From the NCBI RefSeq assembly GCF_003574295.1, contig NZ_BHGK01000001.1, positions 2,170,001 to 2,234,000 on the forward strand: a DNA stretch of 64,000 nucleotides, read 5' to 3'. The translations under genes were made by a program, and so were the position numbers. Below are positions 8,257-18,425 of this stretch, piece by piece (the first letter of the stretch is position 1; each line of letters opens with the position of its first letter). The notes under the pieces were generated by a model. It made no database searches and was not told the DNA's origin. It saw only the letters and a list, made by a program, of their open reading frames with translations. This DNA comes from Mediterraneibacter butyricigenes. Its GTDB lineage: Bacteria > Bacillota > Clostridia > Lachnospirales > Lachnospiraceae.

Positions 8257-10944
8257 ATGAAAAAGAGAAGAAGACAAAGCTTCTTTGCGGTGCTGTTGGC
8301 ACTGGTGCTGGCATTATCCGGCTTTACGATACCGGGTGGAGAGACCGTGAAAGCTGCAAGTGATGAAGCGGACTTTACCGTGGAAGATGGAGTCCTTACG
8401 GGATATACGGGAAACGATGAGGACGTAGTGATTCCATCGGAAGTTGGAGGAGAAACGGTTACGACGATTGAAACAACAGCGTTTTTGATGCTGGATAACT
8501 TAAAGTCTGTGACAATTCCGACTACGGTTACTAAGATTAGTCAGAATGCGTTTATGTATTGTGAAAATTTGGATAGTGTGACTTTTGAAGGAAAAGTTGA
8601 TGAGATAGAATCAGAGGCGTTTAGTTGTTGTGCAACAGTAATCACTTTTTATTGCCAGAGCCAATATGAATCCTATTATGAGGATATGAAAGATTTGATT
8701 ACTGACCAGGGCGCTGTAGTAGATGCATCTTTGCCGGATTCAGGTAAAACAGATCCGGATCCAACACCAAATCCGGGTCCGGAACCATCTAAAACAGATG
8801 CGTTTGGTCTGACAGAAACAGAAGACGGCACGGGATATATCGTAACTTCTTATGATATTTCTAAGGGTGGCGCAAATGTTGCGATTCCGAAAGAATACAA
8901 CGGCAAACCAATTGTTGCCATTGGAGACAAAGCATTTGATCGAACGGAAGCAAATGTGGGATTTGCAAACTGGATCACTTCCATTACAATCCCGGATACT
9001 GTAACGTCCATTGGAAAGAATGCTTTTTACGGTTGTACCAGACTGGAATCCATTACACTTCCGGAAGGGTTGGAATCTATTGGTGATGAAGCATTCCGCC
9101 ATTGTAACAGTCTGAAAAAGATTGAGATTCCGGCAAGTGTGACTTCTATCGGAGATCTTGCATTTAAACAGGCAGGAGGCGCACATCTTGCAGAAATTAA
9201 CGTTGCGGCAGATAATAAAAATTACTCCAGCATTGACGGGGTTTTGTTCAGCAAAGATGGGAAAACTCTGATTTGCTATCCGACCGGAAAAGTGGGAACT
9301 CCGTATAAAATGCCGGATTCCACAGAGGTCATCGCAAATGATGCCTTTAAGGGGGATGCAAATACAGTAGATACAGCTACATTAGACGGACAGCATAAAT
9401 TGACAGGAATCGAACTTTCCAAGAACTTAAAGAAAGTTGGTGCCCGTGCCTTTATGCAGACGAGTCTGGAAAGTATTACCATTGGATCAGATATTGAATA
9501 TGAGGAATATGCATTTGACGGATGCAAGAATGTAAAAGAACTCATTATCAAGGAAGGCGTTACAGAAATTCCAGATGCATTATTCTATGGATTTGAAAAC
9601 TGTACCACTGTAAAATTACCGTCTACCCTGAAGAAGATTGGATATCGTGCATTTGACCGCCTTGGTGCAACCGAGATCGAACTTCCGGAAGGTCTGGAGG
9701 AAATCGGAGAAGAAGCATTTGAAAACAGTGAGATCAAAGAACTTAAGATTCCGGCAAGTGTGACAAAGATTGGGGATAGAGCCTTTTACAGCATGGACAA
9801 ACTGACGAAAGTAGAGTTCGCGAAAGGTGCAAAGATTGAACGTGTTGGAGCGTATGCATTCAACCATTGTACCGCATTGGAGAAAGTCGTACTTCCGGAT
9901 TCTGTAAAGATTCTGGAAAACGGAGTATTCAGCTATTGTTATCAGTTGTCTGATGTGACATTATCCAAGAACCTGAAAGAATTGGGCGATGGTGTATTCT
10001 CAGGAAGTGGAATCGGTAGCATCGAACTTCCGGACAGCATTGAAAAGATGGGAAGCTGCGTTTTCCGTGACTGCTATTTCGGAACAGATGACGAAAGAAG
10101 TCTGACTTCTGTAAAGATGCCGGCAAACTTAAAAGAACTGGGAACCTGTACCTTCGAAGGCTGTGCAGCGTTGACTTCCGTGGAATTCCCGGAAAATATC
10201 AAGCTGACAACGGTTCCGGCAGATACGTTCTTTAACTGTCATGCGCTGACTTATATTTACCTTCCGGAAGCCATTGCAACGACAGAGGGATGTGCATTTG
10301 GAAGTATGAAACTGGTGGATGAATCGACTGCAAACAGCCAGCCGATCGTGATCGAGTATGCAAACAAAGATCTGAAGAGAAGTATTTTCGATACCTATTC
10401 CTTCGATCCGGGTGATGCTTATTATCTCGGCGAAGACGGATTCTACTACACCACAGAAGAAGTAAGTGCAGACGAGGATGATAAGTCAAATGGTGTATAT
10501 GATGAAATTAAGAAGACAGAGGATGACTATCAGGCAAATGGAACGACAACCGCAAAGAGAAGTGCAGGAACCTCTCTTGCAACCTGTGGATGTGGTACTG
10601 TTGGCGGAAGTGCAAAACTGAGTCCGTCCTCCAATCCGATTTTCAAGTACAAACCGGCATCTTCTGGTTCCAACGCAGGTGGAAACGGTGGATCCAATAA
10701 CGGTGGAAATGGAAACAACGGCGGAACAGGAATTGGCGGTTCCGAAAACAAAGGAAACGGATCCGGTTCCGGAAATAAAGGAACAACAGTTGCTTCCAAC
10801 AAGAATGGAAATTCCAAGAAAGTAACCGGTCGCGTAGTAAAGAGCGGTGATGAAAATGCATTTGGTCTGTATCTGATGCTCTTGTGTGTAGCAGCATGCG
10901 GCGGAAGTGCGGTGATTATTTCTAAGAAACGCAAAAACAGATAA
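8257..10944 (+). CDS. Large BspA-like leucine-rich-repeat surface protein
   Basis: The 895-residue protein starts with a Lys/Arg-rich signal peptide. An N-terminal block of LRR_5-type repeats is separated by a Pro-rich linker (PDPTPNPGPEP) from a long array of the same repeat class (I.IPDTVTSIGKNAFYGC and relatives, ~190-680). A Gly/Asn-rich low-complexity stretch follows, then a C-terminal hydrophobic segment with a basic tail (SKKRKNR) but no LPXTG motif. This is the plan of BspA-like proteins, associated with adhesion to host or to other bacteria. ATG 8257 is preferred over GTG 8251 because GAGGAGGA ends at 8249. An imperfect terminator follows. Confidence 0.88.
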   Translation: MKKRRRQSFFAVLLALVLALSGFTIPGGETVKAASDEADFTVEDGVLTGYTGNDEDVVIPSEVGGETVTTIETTAFLMLDNLKSVTIPTTVTKISQNAFMYCENLDSVTFEGKVDEIESEAFSCCATVITFYCQSQYESYYEDMKDLITDQGAVVDASLPDSGKTDPDPTPNPGPEPSKTDAFGLTETEDGTGYIVTSYDISKGGANVAIPKEYNGKPIVAIGDKAFDRTEANVGFANWITSITIPDTVTSIGKNAFYGCTRLESITLPEGLESIGDEAFRHCNSLKKIEIPASVTSIGDLAFKQAGGAHLAEINVAADNKNYSSIDGVLFSKDGKTLICYPTGKVGTPYKMPDSTEVIANDAFKGDANTVDTATLDGQHKLTGIELSKNLKKVGARAFMQTSLESITIGSDIEYEEYAFDGCKNVKELIIKEGVTEIPDALFYGFENCTTVKLPSTLKKIGYRAFDRLGATEIELPEGLEEIGEEAFENSEIKELKIPASVTKIGDRAFYSMDKLTKVEFAKGAKIERVGAYAFNHCTALEKVVLPDSVKILENGVFSYCYQLSDVTLSKNLKELGDGVFSGSGIGSIELPDSIEKMGSCVFRDCYFGTDDERSLTSVKMPANLKELGTCTFEGCAALTSVEFPENIKLTTVPADTFFNCHALTYIYLPEAIATTEGCAFGSMKLVDESTANSQPIVIEYANKDLKRSIFDTYSFDPGDAYYLGEDGFYYTTEEVSADEDDKSNGVYDEIKKTEDDYQANGTTTAKRSAGTSLATCGCGTVGGSAKLSPSSNPIFKYKPASSGSNAGGNGGSNNGGNGNNGGTGIGGSENKGNGSGSGNKGTTVASNKNGNSKKVTGRVVKSGDENAFGLYLMLLCVAACGGSAVIISKKRKNR

Positions 10945-10964
10945 AAAAGAAAAATGATATGAGG

Positions 10965-11008
10965 ATTCAGGCTTCGGTCCAGAGGTGGAGCGAAGCCTGA
11001 ATTTGTGT
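10965..11008 (+). terminator. Probable terminator after the LRR gene
   Basis: A perfect 12-bp inverted repeat, ATTCAGGCTTCG (10965-10976) with CGAAGCCTGAAT (10991-11002). The T tract after it is short (TTGTGTT), so termination may be inefficient. Confidence 0.6.
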
Positions 11009-11158
11009 TAAGATAAAAGAGTGAATGGAAAGATTGGATAAGCTTTTGGGAGTCGGCCCGAAAGGATGACCAGAAGCAGAAGATCAAAATAGCAGATTTG
11101 AGAAGAACAATAAGATATAGAAGGAATAAGAGTTGAAAGCAAAACGGAGGTGAGAGAG

Positions 11159-12172
11159 ATGAATGACAGCAAACGAAGAAATGGTCGAATATTGGGATTG
11201 TTGGTGTTTTTTATCCTCTGTTTTTTTGCCTCCTTTTTCCTGGGGCGGTATCCGATTACGCCGAAAGAACTGATCGAGGTGGTGGCGTCACGGATTTTGC
11301 CCATCGAAAAGACCTGGACGAGTGCAGTGGAACATGTGATCTTTCAGGTGCGTCTCCCACGCGTGTTGCTGGCGGCATTGATCGGAGCGGGATTATCCTG
11401 TGCCGGAGCGGCATATCAGGGAATCTTTCAGAACCCCATGGTATCGCCCAGTGTACTGGGGGCATCGGCAGGAGCAGCATTCGGAGCGGCACTTGGCTTA
11501 TTTTTCTCTATGAATTATGGGGAGATTACGATTCTTGCGTTCCTGTTTGGAATCGGTGCGGTTCTTCTGGTTTGTCTGATCGGAAGCAGGGTTCGACAGA
11601 ATCAGACCCTGGGACTGGTGCTGGCGGGAATGATGGTGGGCTCTTTATTTTCCTCAGCGGTCTCCTTCTTGAAACTGGTGGCAGACACCAATAATACCCT
11701 TCCGGCGATTACATACTGGCTGATGGGGAGTCTGTCGGGAACAAGGATGAGAGATCTGGTCTTTGCAGCACCTTTGCTGATTGTTGGGATGGCGGTGGTT
11801 TATCTGATGCGTTGGAAGATTAATGTGTTGACGTTGGGAGAAGAAGAGGCAAAATGCATTGGAGTGGACACAAAGCGCGTGCGCTGGATTGTGGTGGGAG
11901 CGGCCACACTGATCACGGCTGCGGCTGTTTCGGTCAGTGGACTGATCGGCTGGGTAGGGCTGGTGATTCCGCATCTGGCAAGAATGCTGGTGGGAAATGA
12001 TTATCGGAAAATGGTTCCGGCTTCCTTGCTGTTGGGCGCCAGTTATATGATGGTGGTGGACAATGTATCTAGGCTGCTGTTGGCAAAAGAAATCCCCATC
12101 GGAATTCTGACTGCATTTATCGGAGCACCGTTCTTCCTGTATCTGATTCTGAAAGAGGGAAATTCATTATAG
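11159..12172 (+). CDS. FecCD-family ABC transporter permease
   Basis: At 337 residues with about ten membrane segments, this is a typical FecCD/BtuC permease for iron-siderophore, haem or cobalamin uptake. Recognisable motifs are RLPRVLLAALIGAGLSCAGAAYQG, GQ-like NPMVSPSVLGASAGAAFG and the C-terminal GLIGWVGLVIPHLARMLVG. The start is ATG at 11159, eight bases after ACGGAGG. It is the first gene of a three-gene importer; the ATPase follows after 95 bases and the binding lipoprotein comes last. No cobalamin riboswitch was recognised upstream, which slightly favours iron, but the substrate is not fixed by the sequence. Confidence 0.9.
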   Translation: MNDSKRRNGRILGLLVFFILCFFASFFLGRYPITPKELIEVVASRILPIEKTWTSAVEHVIFQVRLPRVLLAALIGAGLSCAGAAYQGIFQNPMVSPSVLGASAGAAFGAALGLFFSMNYGEITILAFLFGIGAVLLVCLIGSRVRQNQTLGLVLAGMMVGSLFSSAVSFLKLVADTNNTLPAITYWLMGSLSGTRMRDLVFAAPLLIVGMAVVYLMRWKINVLTLGEEEAKCIGVDTKRVRWIVVGAATLITAAAVSVSGLIGWVGLVIPHLARMLVGNDYRKMVPASLLLGASYMMVVDNVSRLLLAKEIPIGILTAFIGAPFFLYLILKEGNSL

Positions 12173-12267
12173 CTTCTTGTCTGAAGGGGATACGTCATAA
12201 AAGATTAGAAAAATCGTGGTATATGAAAAAATAACAGGAAGAAAAGAAGACACAGGAAAGGAACAAA

Positions 12268-13041
12268 ATGGGGATCTCTGTAAATCATTTAAAATTTTCT
12301 TATGGGAAGCACCCGGTATTGAAAGGGATAGAATTTCAACTGCAGGAAGGAAATCTGGTCTGTGTGTTGGGGAAAAACGGCGCAGGAAAAAGTACGCTGT
12401 TTCGGTGTATGCTTGGATTGTTGACGGGGTATCAGGGAGAAATCCGGGTGGAACATGAAAATATAAAGGATTTGACGCAACAGCAGATGGCGCAGAAGAT
12501 GGCGTATATTCCGCAGACGCATCGGGCTGTATATTCTTTTCCGGTTCGGGATATGATCTTAATGGGGACGACGGCCTCTTTGAAAAATTTTGAAAATCCG
12601 GGTCCACATCAACGGGAAATGGTGGAGCGGGCAATGGAACAGGTCAAAATCACAGAGTTGGCGGATCGCATGGTCAATGAGTTGAGCGGCGGAGAACAGC
12701 AACTGGTACTGATTGCAAGGGCACTGGCGCAACAAACGAAAATTCTGGTAATGGACGAACCCTGTTCCAGTCTGGACTACGGAAATCAGATTCGACTGAT
12801 GCAGGCCATGAAAAAGCTGGCAGAAGAAGGGTATCTTGTGATACAATCCACCCATAATCCGGAGCATGCGTTTTTATTTGCGGATCAGACGCTGGCACTT
12901 CTGGAGGGAAAGGTGGCAGGACTTGGCACACCACAGGAAGTGCTGACAGAAGAATTGTTGGAGCGGATGTATGGAATTCCTCTGAAATTGTATGAGGTTG
13001 GAAAAGAGAATGCACGGGTGTGTATCCCGAAGATAGTCTGA
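12268..13041 (+). CDS. FecE/BtuD-type ABC transporter ATPase
   Basis: This 257-residue ATPase drives the importer encoded around it. Walker A GKNGAGKST lies near residue 37, the Q-loop in AYIPQTHRAVYSFPVRD, the ABC signature LSGGEQQLVLIARALAQ, Walker B ILVMDEPCSSLD and the switch His in QSTHNPEHA. The PFPV/YSFPVRDMILMG segment after the Q-loop is typical of the iron/B12 subgroup. AGGAAAGGA precedes the ATG. Confidence 0.94.
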   Translation: MGISVNHLKFSYGKHPVLKGIEFQLQEGNLVCVLGKNGAGKSTLFRCMLGLLTGYQGEIRVEHENIKDLTQQQMAQKMAYIPQTHRAVYSFPVRDMILMGTTASLKNFENPGPHQREMVERAMEQVKITELADRMVNELSGGEQQLVLIARALAQQTKILVMDEPCSSLDYGNQIRLMQAMKKLAEEGYLVIQSTHNPEHAFLFADQTLALLEGKVAGLGTPQEVLTEELLERMYGIPLKLYEVGKENARVCIPKIV

Positions 13042-13234
13042 AAGATTTCGGATAAGGAAGCTGGCAGATGGATTGAGGTGGCTTTGGACAGAGAGTGTGA
13101 CAGATGGATCAAAGAAGCATCGGTCAGGAAAACGTCAGATTATCGGAAGCGGTTCTGAAAGAAGAAATGGGAAGGTAATATTGAGGCAGATTCTGCAAAA
13201 TGAATGAGATAAGAGATGAGAGGGAGGATGAGGC

Positions 13235-14338
13235 ATGAGAAAAGGAAAACGTGCGGCAGCAATTTTACTGGTTTTGGCATTCATGCTGGGACTGGCGGGG
13301 TGCGGCGGCAGCGGGACAGATACCGGGACGTCCGGATCCGGGAAAGAAAATCAGGCAGAACATACACAGACGGAGACGCAGACCTTTACGGATTCGCTGG
13401 GGCGTGAGGTTGAACTCCCGAAAGAGATTGAAAAAGTAGCACCTTCCGGAATGATGGCGCAGATCATGCTTTATACACTGTGCCCGGACAGGCTTTGTGG
13501 ACTGGCAAGAGATATCAGCGTGGCGGAAATGGAATTTGTGGATCAGAAATATCAGGATCTGCCGACTTTTGGAAATTTATATGGAAGTAATGCCAATCTG
13601 AATCTGGAAAGTCTGATGCAGGCGGAACCAGATGTGATCATTGATATCGGGGAAAAGAAAGAGAATATGGAACAGGATCTGGATGGATTGCAGGAACAGA
13701 CCGGAATTCCGGTGATTTTTATAGAAGCAACCCTTCCGAATATGGCAGAAGCCTATCAGACACTGGGAGGACTGGGGCTGGAACCGGAACAGGCGAAAAA
13801 GCTGAGTGCTTACTGTGAAGAAACTCTTTCTTATGCGAAGGAAAAAGCAGCTCAGATTCCGGAGAAAGAGAAAAAGACGGTTTATCTGGCAATGGGAACC
13901 TCGGGATTGAATACGGCAGCAGCCAATTCCATCCATGAAGACACCCTGGAAATGGTGGGAGCAGTCAATGTGGTGGAAGAAGAGGCGTTAGGAGCACGTG
14001 CTGGAGAGGTATCATTTGAGCAGTTGCTGGTCTGGCAGCCGGATTACATTTTTGCCGACAGTACTTCCTTAAAAGAGGAAATATTGTGGGATGGTCTGTG
14101 GCAGGATCTGAACGCAGTGCAAAATGAACAGATCTATGTGATTCCGGATCGGCCCTACAGTTTTATGAACAGTCCGCCGTCCGTGAACCGTGTGGTCGGA
14201 ATCTTGTGGCTTGGGAAAATGCTCTACCCGGATCTCTACGAGGTGGATGTGGACGAGAAAATCCAGGAGTTTTATGAATTGTTTTACCACGTAAAGCTTT
14301 CAGAAGATCAATTGAGAAATATTTTGAATGAAAATTAA
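13235..14338 (+). CDS. Fe3+/cobalamin-type substrate-binding lipoprotein
   Basis: This 367-residue protein begins with a lipoprotein signal ending in LAGCGG, followed by a Ser/Thr-rich linker and a Periplasmic_binding_2 (PF01497) domain. Typical traits are the TFTDSLGREVELPKEIEKVAP opening, NLESLMQAEPDVIIDIG, and FEQLLVWQPDYIFADS. It would capture the metal chelate outside the membrane for the permease and ATPase upstream. The gap of 190 bases before it holds no convincing gene, only a 24-codon frame starting at 13104. GGGAGGATGAGGC precedes the ATG. Confidence 0.92.
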   Translation: MRKGKRAAAILLVLAFMLGLAGCGGSGTDTGTSGSGKENQAEHTQTETQTFTDSLGREVELPKEIEKVAPSGMMAQIMLYTLCPDRLCGLARDISVAEMEFVDQKYQDLPTFGNLYGSNANLNLESLMQAEPDVIIDIGEKKENMEQDLDGLQEQTGIPVIFIEATLPNMAEAYQTLGGLGLEPEQAKKLSAYCEETLSYAKEKAAQIPEKEKKTVYLAMGTSGLNTAAANSIHEDTLEMVGAVNVVEEEALGARAGEVSFEQLLVWQPDYIFADSTSLKEEILWDGLWQDLNAVQNEQIYVIPDRPYSFMNSPPSVNRVVGILWLGKMLYPDLYEVDVDEKIQEFYELFYHVKLSEDQLRNILNEN

Positions 14339-14347
14339 AAAAAGCAG

Positions 14348-14377
14348 TTGACAGAAAAAACGGCTTTGTGATATATT
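14348..14377 (+). promoter_or_regulatory. Candidate rpoB promoter
   Basis: TTGACA at 14348-14353 and TATATT at 14372-14377 with 18 bases between. The remaining ~165 bases before rpoB would be an untranslated leader in which I see no recognisable regulatory RNA. Confidence 0.6.
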
Positions 14378-14546
14378 TAAAAATGCACTATTGTGGAAAA
14401 TTATGTCATGATAATGCAGCAAAAAGTATATTACAAAGCTTTTTTGTTATACAGGATCGTGCGTCTTGTACAATGAAAACGTAAATGCAGTATAAACGGT
14501 TAAATATGGAACCTGTAAAAAAATAAATGAGGAGTGAAACGTCAAT

Positions 14547-17500
14547 ATGGAGAAAAACAGAATTCGTCCCATCACAAACGGAAAAAGTTCTCGTATGAGC
14601 TATTCCAGACAAAAAGAAGTATTAGAGATGCCGAATCTGATCGAAGTCCAGAAGAATTCTTATGAATGGTTTCTGGATGAAGGTTTGAAAGAGGTTCTCG
14701 ACGATATTTCCCCAATCGCAGATTACAGCGGTCATTTAAGTCTGGAATTTGTGGATTTCAAGCTCTGCGAAGATGAAGTGAAGTACACGATTGATGAGTG
14801 CAAGGAACGAGATGCAACATATGCGGCGCCTCTGAAGGTGAGAGTTCGTCTCTATAATAAGGATACAGACGAAATCAATGAACATGAAATCTTCATGGGT
14901 GATCTTCCGCTGATGACAAAGACGGGAACCTTTGTGATCAATGGTGCTGAGCGTGTTATCGTCAGCCAGTTGGTTCGTTCCCCTGGTATCTATTACGGAA
15001 TCGCACACGATAAGCTGGGTAAAGAACTTTATTCCAGTACTGTTATTCCTAACCGTGGTGCGTGGTTGGAATATGAAACAGACTCCAATGACGTTTTCTA
15101 TGTGCGTGTAGACAGAACCAGAAAGGTGCCGATCACTGTTTTGATCCGTGCCCTTGGTATCGGAACCAATGCAGAGATCATAGATCTTTTCGGAGAAGAG
15201 CCAAAGATCCTTGCAAGTTTTGGAAAGGACGTTGCTGAGAATTATCAGGAAGGTCTTCTTGAGCTGTATAAGAAGATCCGTCCGGGTGAGCCGCTTGCCG
15301 TGGACAGTGCAGAGAGTCTGATTACCAGCATGTTCTTTGATCCGAGACGTTATGATCTGGCGAAAGTCGGACGTTATAAATTCAATAAAAAACTTGCCTT
15401 AAGAAACCGTATCAACGGACAGACTCTGGCAGATGATGTAGTCAGTGTTGTTACAGGTGAAGTGGTAGCTGAAAAAGGAACCGTTGTGACAAGAGAACTG
15501 GCAGATGAGATTCAGAATGCAGCAGTTCCGTATGTATGGGTAGAAGGACCGGATGCGTCCAGAGATATTAAGATCCTTTCCAATATGATGGTAGATCTTA
15601 ACAGTGTTGTGGACATTGATCCGGAAGAAGTCGGTGTGACAGAGCAGGTATTCTATCCGGTTCTGGCAGGACTTCTGGAAGAATCCGCAGGGGATATCGA
15701 GGAACTGAAAGATCTGATCCGCAGAGATATCCACGACCTGATTCCGAAACACATTACAAAAGAAGATATTCTGGCATCTATCAACTACAACCTGCATCTG
15801 GAATATGGTATGGGTAATGATGATGATATCGACCATTTGGGTAACCGTCGTATCCGTGCGGTTGGAGAACTTCTTCAGAATCAGTACAGAATCGGTCTGT
15901 CCAGACTGGAACGTGTGGTTCGTGAAAGAATGACAACCCAGGATCAGGATAATATTTCTCCGCAGTCTCTGATCAACATCAAACCAGTAACAGCAGCCGT
16001 GAAAGAATTCTTTGGTTCTTCCCAGCTGTCCCAGTTCATGGATCAGAACAACCCGCTTGGTGAGTTGACTCACAAGCGTCGTCTTTCCGCATTGGGACCT
16101 GGTGGTCTGTCAAGAGATCGTGCCGGATTCGAAGTGCGAGACGTACACTACTCTCACTACGGAAGAATGTGCCCGATCGAGACTCCTGAGGGACCGAACA
16201 TCGGTCTGATCAACTCACTGGCATGTTACGCAAGAATCAACCAGTACGGATTTATCGAGGCTCCGTATCGTAAGATTGACAAGACAGATCCGGCAAATCC
16301 GGTGGTTACAGACGAAGTTGTATACATGACAGCCGATGAAGAAGATAATTACCATGTAGCACAGGCGAATGAGGCATTGGATGCAGAAGGACATTTCGTC
16401 CGCAAGAACGTATCTGGTCGTTACAGAGAAGAGACACAGGAATATGAGAGAAGAATGTTCGATTACATGGACGTTTCTCCGAAGATGGTATTCTCTGTGG
16501 CTACTGCACTGATTCCTTTCTTGGAAAATGACGATGCCAACCGTGCGCTGATGGGATCTAACATGCAGCGTCAGGCAGTACCGCTTCTGATGACCGAAGC
16601 TCCGGTTGTCGGTACCGGTATGGAGACAAAGGCAGCCGTTGACTCCGGTGTCTGCGTTGTAGCAGAAGAAGACGGTGTGGTAGAACGCGCTGCATCTACT
16701 GAGATTATTATTCGACAGAATGACGGCAAACGTAAAACTTACAAGCTGACCAAGTTCCAGCGAAGCAACCAGAGCAACTGTTATAACCAGAGACCGATCG
16801 TTACCAAGGGTGATGTAGTCAAAGCCGGTGATGTAATCGCAGACGGACCGTCTACTTCCAACGGTGAGATGGCTCTTGGAAAGAACCCGTTGATCGGATT
16901 CATGACCTGGGAAGGTTATAACTACGAGGATGCCGTTCTGTTGAGCGAACGTCTGGTACAGGATGATGTTTATACTTCTGTCCATATCGAAGAATATGAA
17001 GCAGAAGCCCGTGATACAAAGCTCGGACCGGAAGAGATCACACGTGATATTCCTGGTGTGGGTGACGAAGCACTGAAAGATCTGGATGACCGTGGAATTA
17101 TCCGTATCGGTGCAGAAGTCCGTGCCGGAGATATTCTGGTCGGAAAAGTAACTCCGAAAGGAGAGACAGAACTGACAGCCGAAGAGAGGCTGCTGCGTGC
17201 AATCTTCGGTGAAAAGGCCCGTGAAGTCAGAGATACTTCTCTGAAAGTACCGCACGGTGAATATGGTATCGTTGTGGATGCAAAAGTATTCACAAGAGAA
17301 AACGGAGATGAGCTGTCTCCGGGAGTAAACCAGGCAGTCCGCATTTACATCGCTCAGAAGAGAAAGATCTCTGTCGGTGATAAGATGGCCGGACGTCATG
17401 GTAACAAGGGTGTGGTTTCCCGTGTACTTCCGGTAGAAGATATGCCGTTCCTGCCGAACGGACGTCCGCTGGATATCGTGCTGAACCCACTGGGTGTGCC

Positions 17501-18410
17501 GTCACGTATGAACATCGGACAGGTCCTGGAGATTCACCTGTCTCTGGCAGCAAAAGCACTTGGATTTAACATTTCCACACCGGTATTCGACGGTGCAGAT
17601 GAAAAAGATATTATGGACACTCTGGATCTGGCAAATGATTATGTCAACATGGAGTGGGAAGAATTTGAAAAGAAACATAAAGAAGAATTGCTTCCTGAGG
17701 TAATGGATTATCTGTATGAGAACCGTGACCACAGAAAGCTCTGGAAGGGAGTTCCGCTTTCCAGAGACGGAAAAGTTCGTCTGAGAGACGGACGTACCGG
17801 AGAATTCTTCGACAGCCCGGTTACGATCGGACACATGCATTACCTGAAACTGCATCATCTGGTAGACGATAAGATCCATGCACGTTCTACCGGTCCTTAC
17901 TCTCTGGTTACACAGCAGCCTCTGGGTGGTAAAGCTCAGTTCGGTGGACAGCGTTTCGGAGAGATGGAGGTTTGGGCTCTGGAGGCGTATGGTGCATCCT
18001 ACACCCTGCAGGAGATCCTGACAGTGAAGTCTGATGACGTGATCGGACGTGTGAAGACATACGAAGCGATCATCAAAGGTGAGAATATCCCTGAGCCGGG
18101 AATTCCGGAATCCTTTAAGGTATTGCTGAAGGAACTGCAGTCCCTGGGACTGGATGTCCGTGTACTCCGTGATGACAACACAGAAGTTGAGATCATGGAA
18201 ACGGCAGACTATGGTGACACCAATCTGAATTCCATTATCGAAGGCGATCGCAGATATCGCAACGATAATGAATCCTATGGAAAACATGGATTTACACAGC
18301 AGGAATTCGTAGGCGAAGAGCTGCAGGATGTAGAAGAGGAAACGGAGGACGATCTGGATGATCTCGGAGATACCATTGAGTTCGAAGAGTATTCAGATGA
18401 CGAAGAATAG
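14547..18410 (+). CDS. rpoB: DNA-directed RNA polymerase subunit beta
   Basis: The 1287-residue beta subunit matches RpoB throughout, for example SPGIYYG near residue 147, the rifampicin pocket [32 protein letters not shown], and the C-terminal [19 protein letters not shown]. In the rifampicin cluster the residues equivalent to E. coli D516, H526 and S531 are the wild-type ones, so no common resistance substitution is visible there. The start ATG at 14547 follows GAGGAG by about twelve bases. The stop is 15 bases before rpoC, which has its own GGAGG. Confidence 0.99.
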   Translation: MEKNRIRPITNGKSSRMSYSRQKEVLEMPNLIEVQKNSYEWFLDEGLKEVLDDISPIADYSGHLSLEFVDFKLCEDEVKYTIDECKERDATYAAPLKVRVRLYNKDTDEINEHEIFMGDLPLMTKTGTFVINGAERVIVSQLVRSPGIYYGIAHDKLGKELYSSTVIPNRGAWLEYETDSNDVFYVRVDRTRKVPITVLIRALGIGTNAEIIDLFGEEPKILASFGKDVAENYQEGLLELYKKIRPGEPLAVDSAESLITSMFFDPRRYDLAKVGRYKFNKKLALRNRINGQTLADDVVSVVTGEVVAEKGTVVTRELADEIQNAAVPYVWVEGPDASRDIKILSNMMVDLNSVVDIDPEEVGVTEQVFYPVLAGLLEESAGDIEELKDLIRRDIHDLIPKHITKEDILASINYNLHLEYGMGNDDDIDHLGNRRIRAVGELLQNQYRIGLSRLERVVRERMTTQDQDNISPQSLINIKPVTAAVKEFFGSSQLSQFMDQNNPLGELTHKRRLSALGPGGLSRDRAGFEVRDVHYSHYGRMCPIETPEGPNIGLINSLACYARINQYGFIEAPYRKIDKTDPANPVVTDEVVYMTADEEDNYHVAQANEALDAEGHFVRKNVSGRYREETQEYERRMFDYMDVSPKMVFSVATALIPFLENDDANRALMGSNMQRQAVPLLMTEAPVVGTGMETKAAVDSGVCVVAEEDGVVERAASTEIIIRQNDGKRKTYKLTKFQRSNQSNCYNQRPIVTKGDVVKAGDVIADGPSTSNGEMALGKNPLIGFMTWEGYNYEDAVLLSERLVQDDVYTSVHIEEYEAEARDTKLGPEEITRDIPGVGDEALKDLDDRGIIRIGAEVRAGDILVGKVTPKGETELTAEERLLRAIFGEKAREVRDTSLKVPHGEYGIVVDAKVFTRENGDELSPGVNQAVRIYIAQKRKISVGDKMAGRHGNKGVVSRVLPVEDMPFLPNGRPLDIVLNPLGVPSRMNIGQVLEIHLSLAAKALGFNISTPVFDGADEKDIMDTLDLANDYVNMEWEEFEKKHKEELLPEVMDYLYENRDHRKLWKGVPLSRDGKVRLRDGRTGEFFDSPVTIGHMHYLKLHHLVDDKIHARSTGPYSLVTQQPLGGKAQFGGQRFGEMEVWALEAYGASYTLQEILTVKSDDVIGRVKTYEAIIKGENIPEPGIPESFKVLLKELQSLGLDVRVLRDDNTEVEIMETADYGDTNLNSIIEGDRRYRNDNESYGKHGFTQQEFVGEELQDVEEETEDDLDDLGDTIEFEEYSDDEE

Positions 18411-18425
18411 GAGGAGCCAATTCAT

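Noticed and set aside
11003-11158. Possible cobalamin riboswitch before the FecCD importer
   Set aside because: The conserved B12-box and the other core motifs of the riboswitch were not found in this short leader.
13042-13234. 24-codon frame from 13104 between the ABC ATPase and binding-protein genes
   Set aside because: Too short, no ribosome site of quality and no recognisable family, so not annotated as a gene.
14427-14453. Palindrome around AAGCTT in the rpoB leader as a terminator or regulator
   Set aside because: The pairing is loose and AT-only, with no conserved leader motif.
16215-17399. 394-codon open frame opposite rpoB
   Set aside because: Antisense to conserved rpoB coding sequence, Cys/Phe/Ile-rich translation without family motifs. 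Treated as a shadow.
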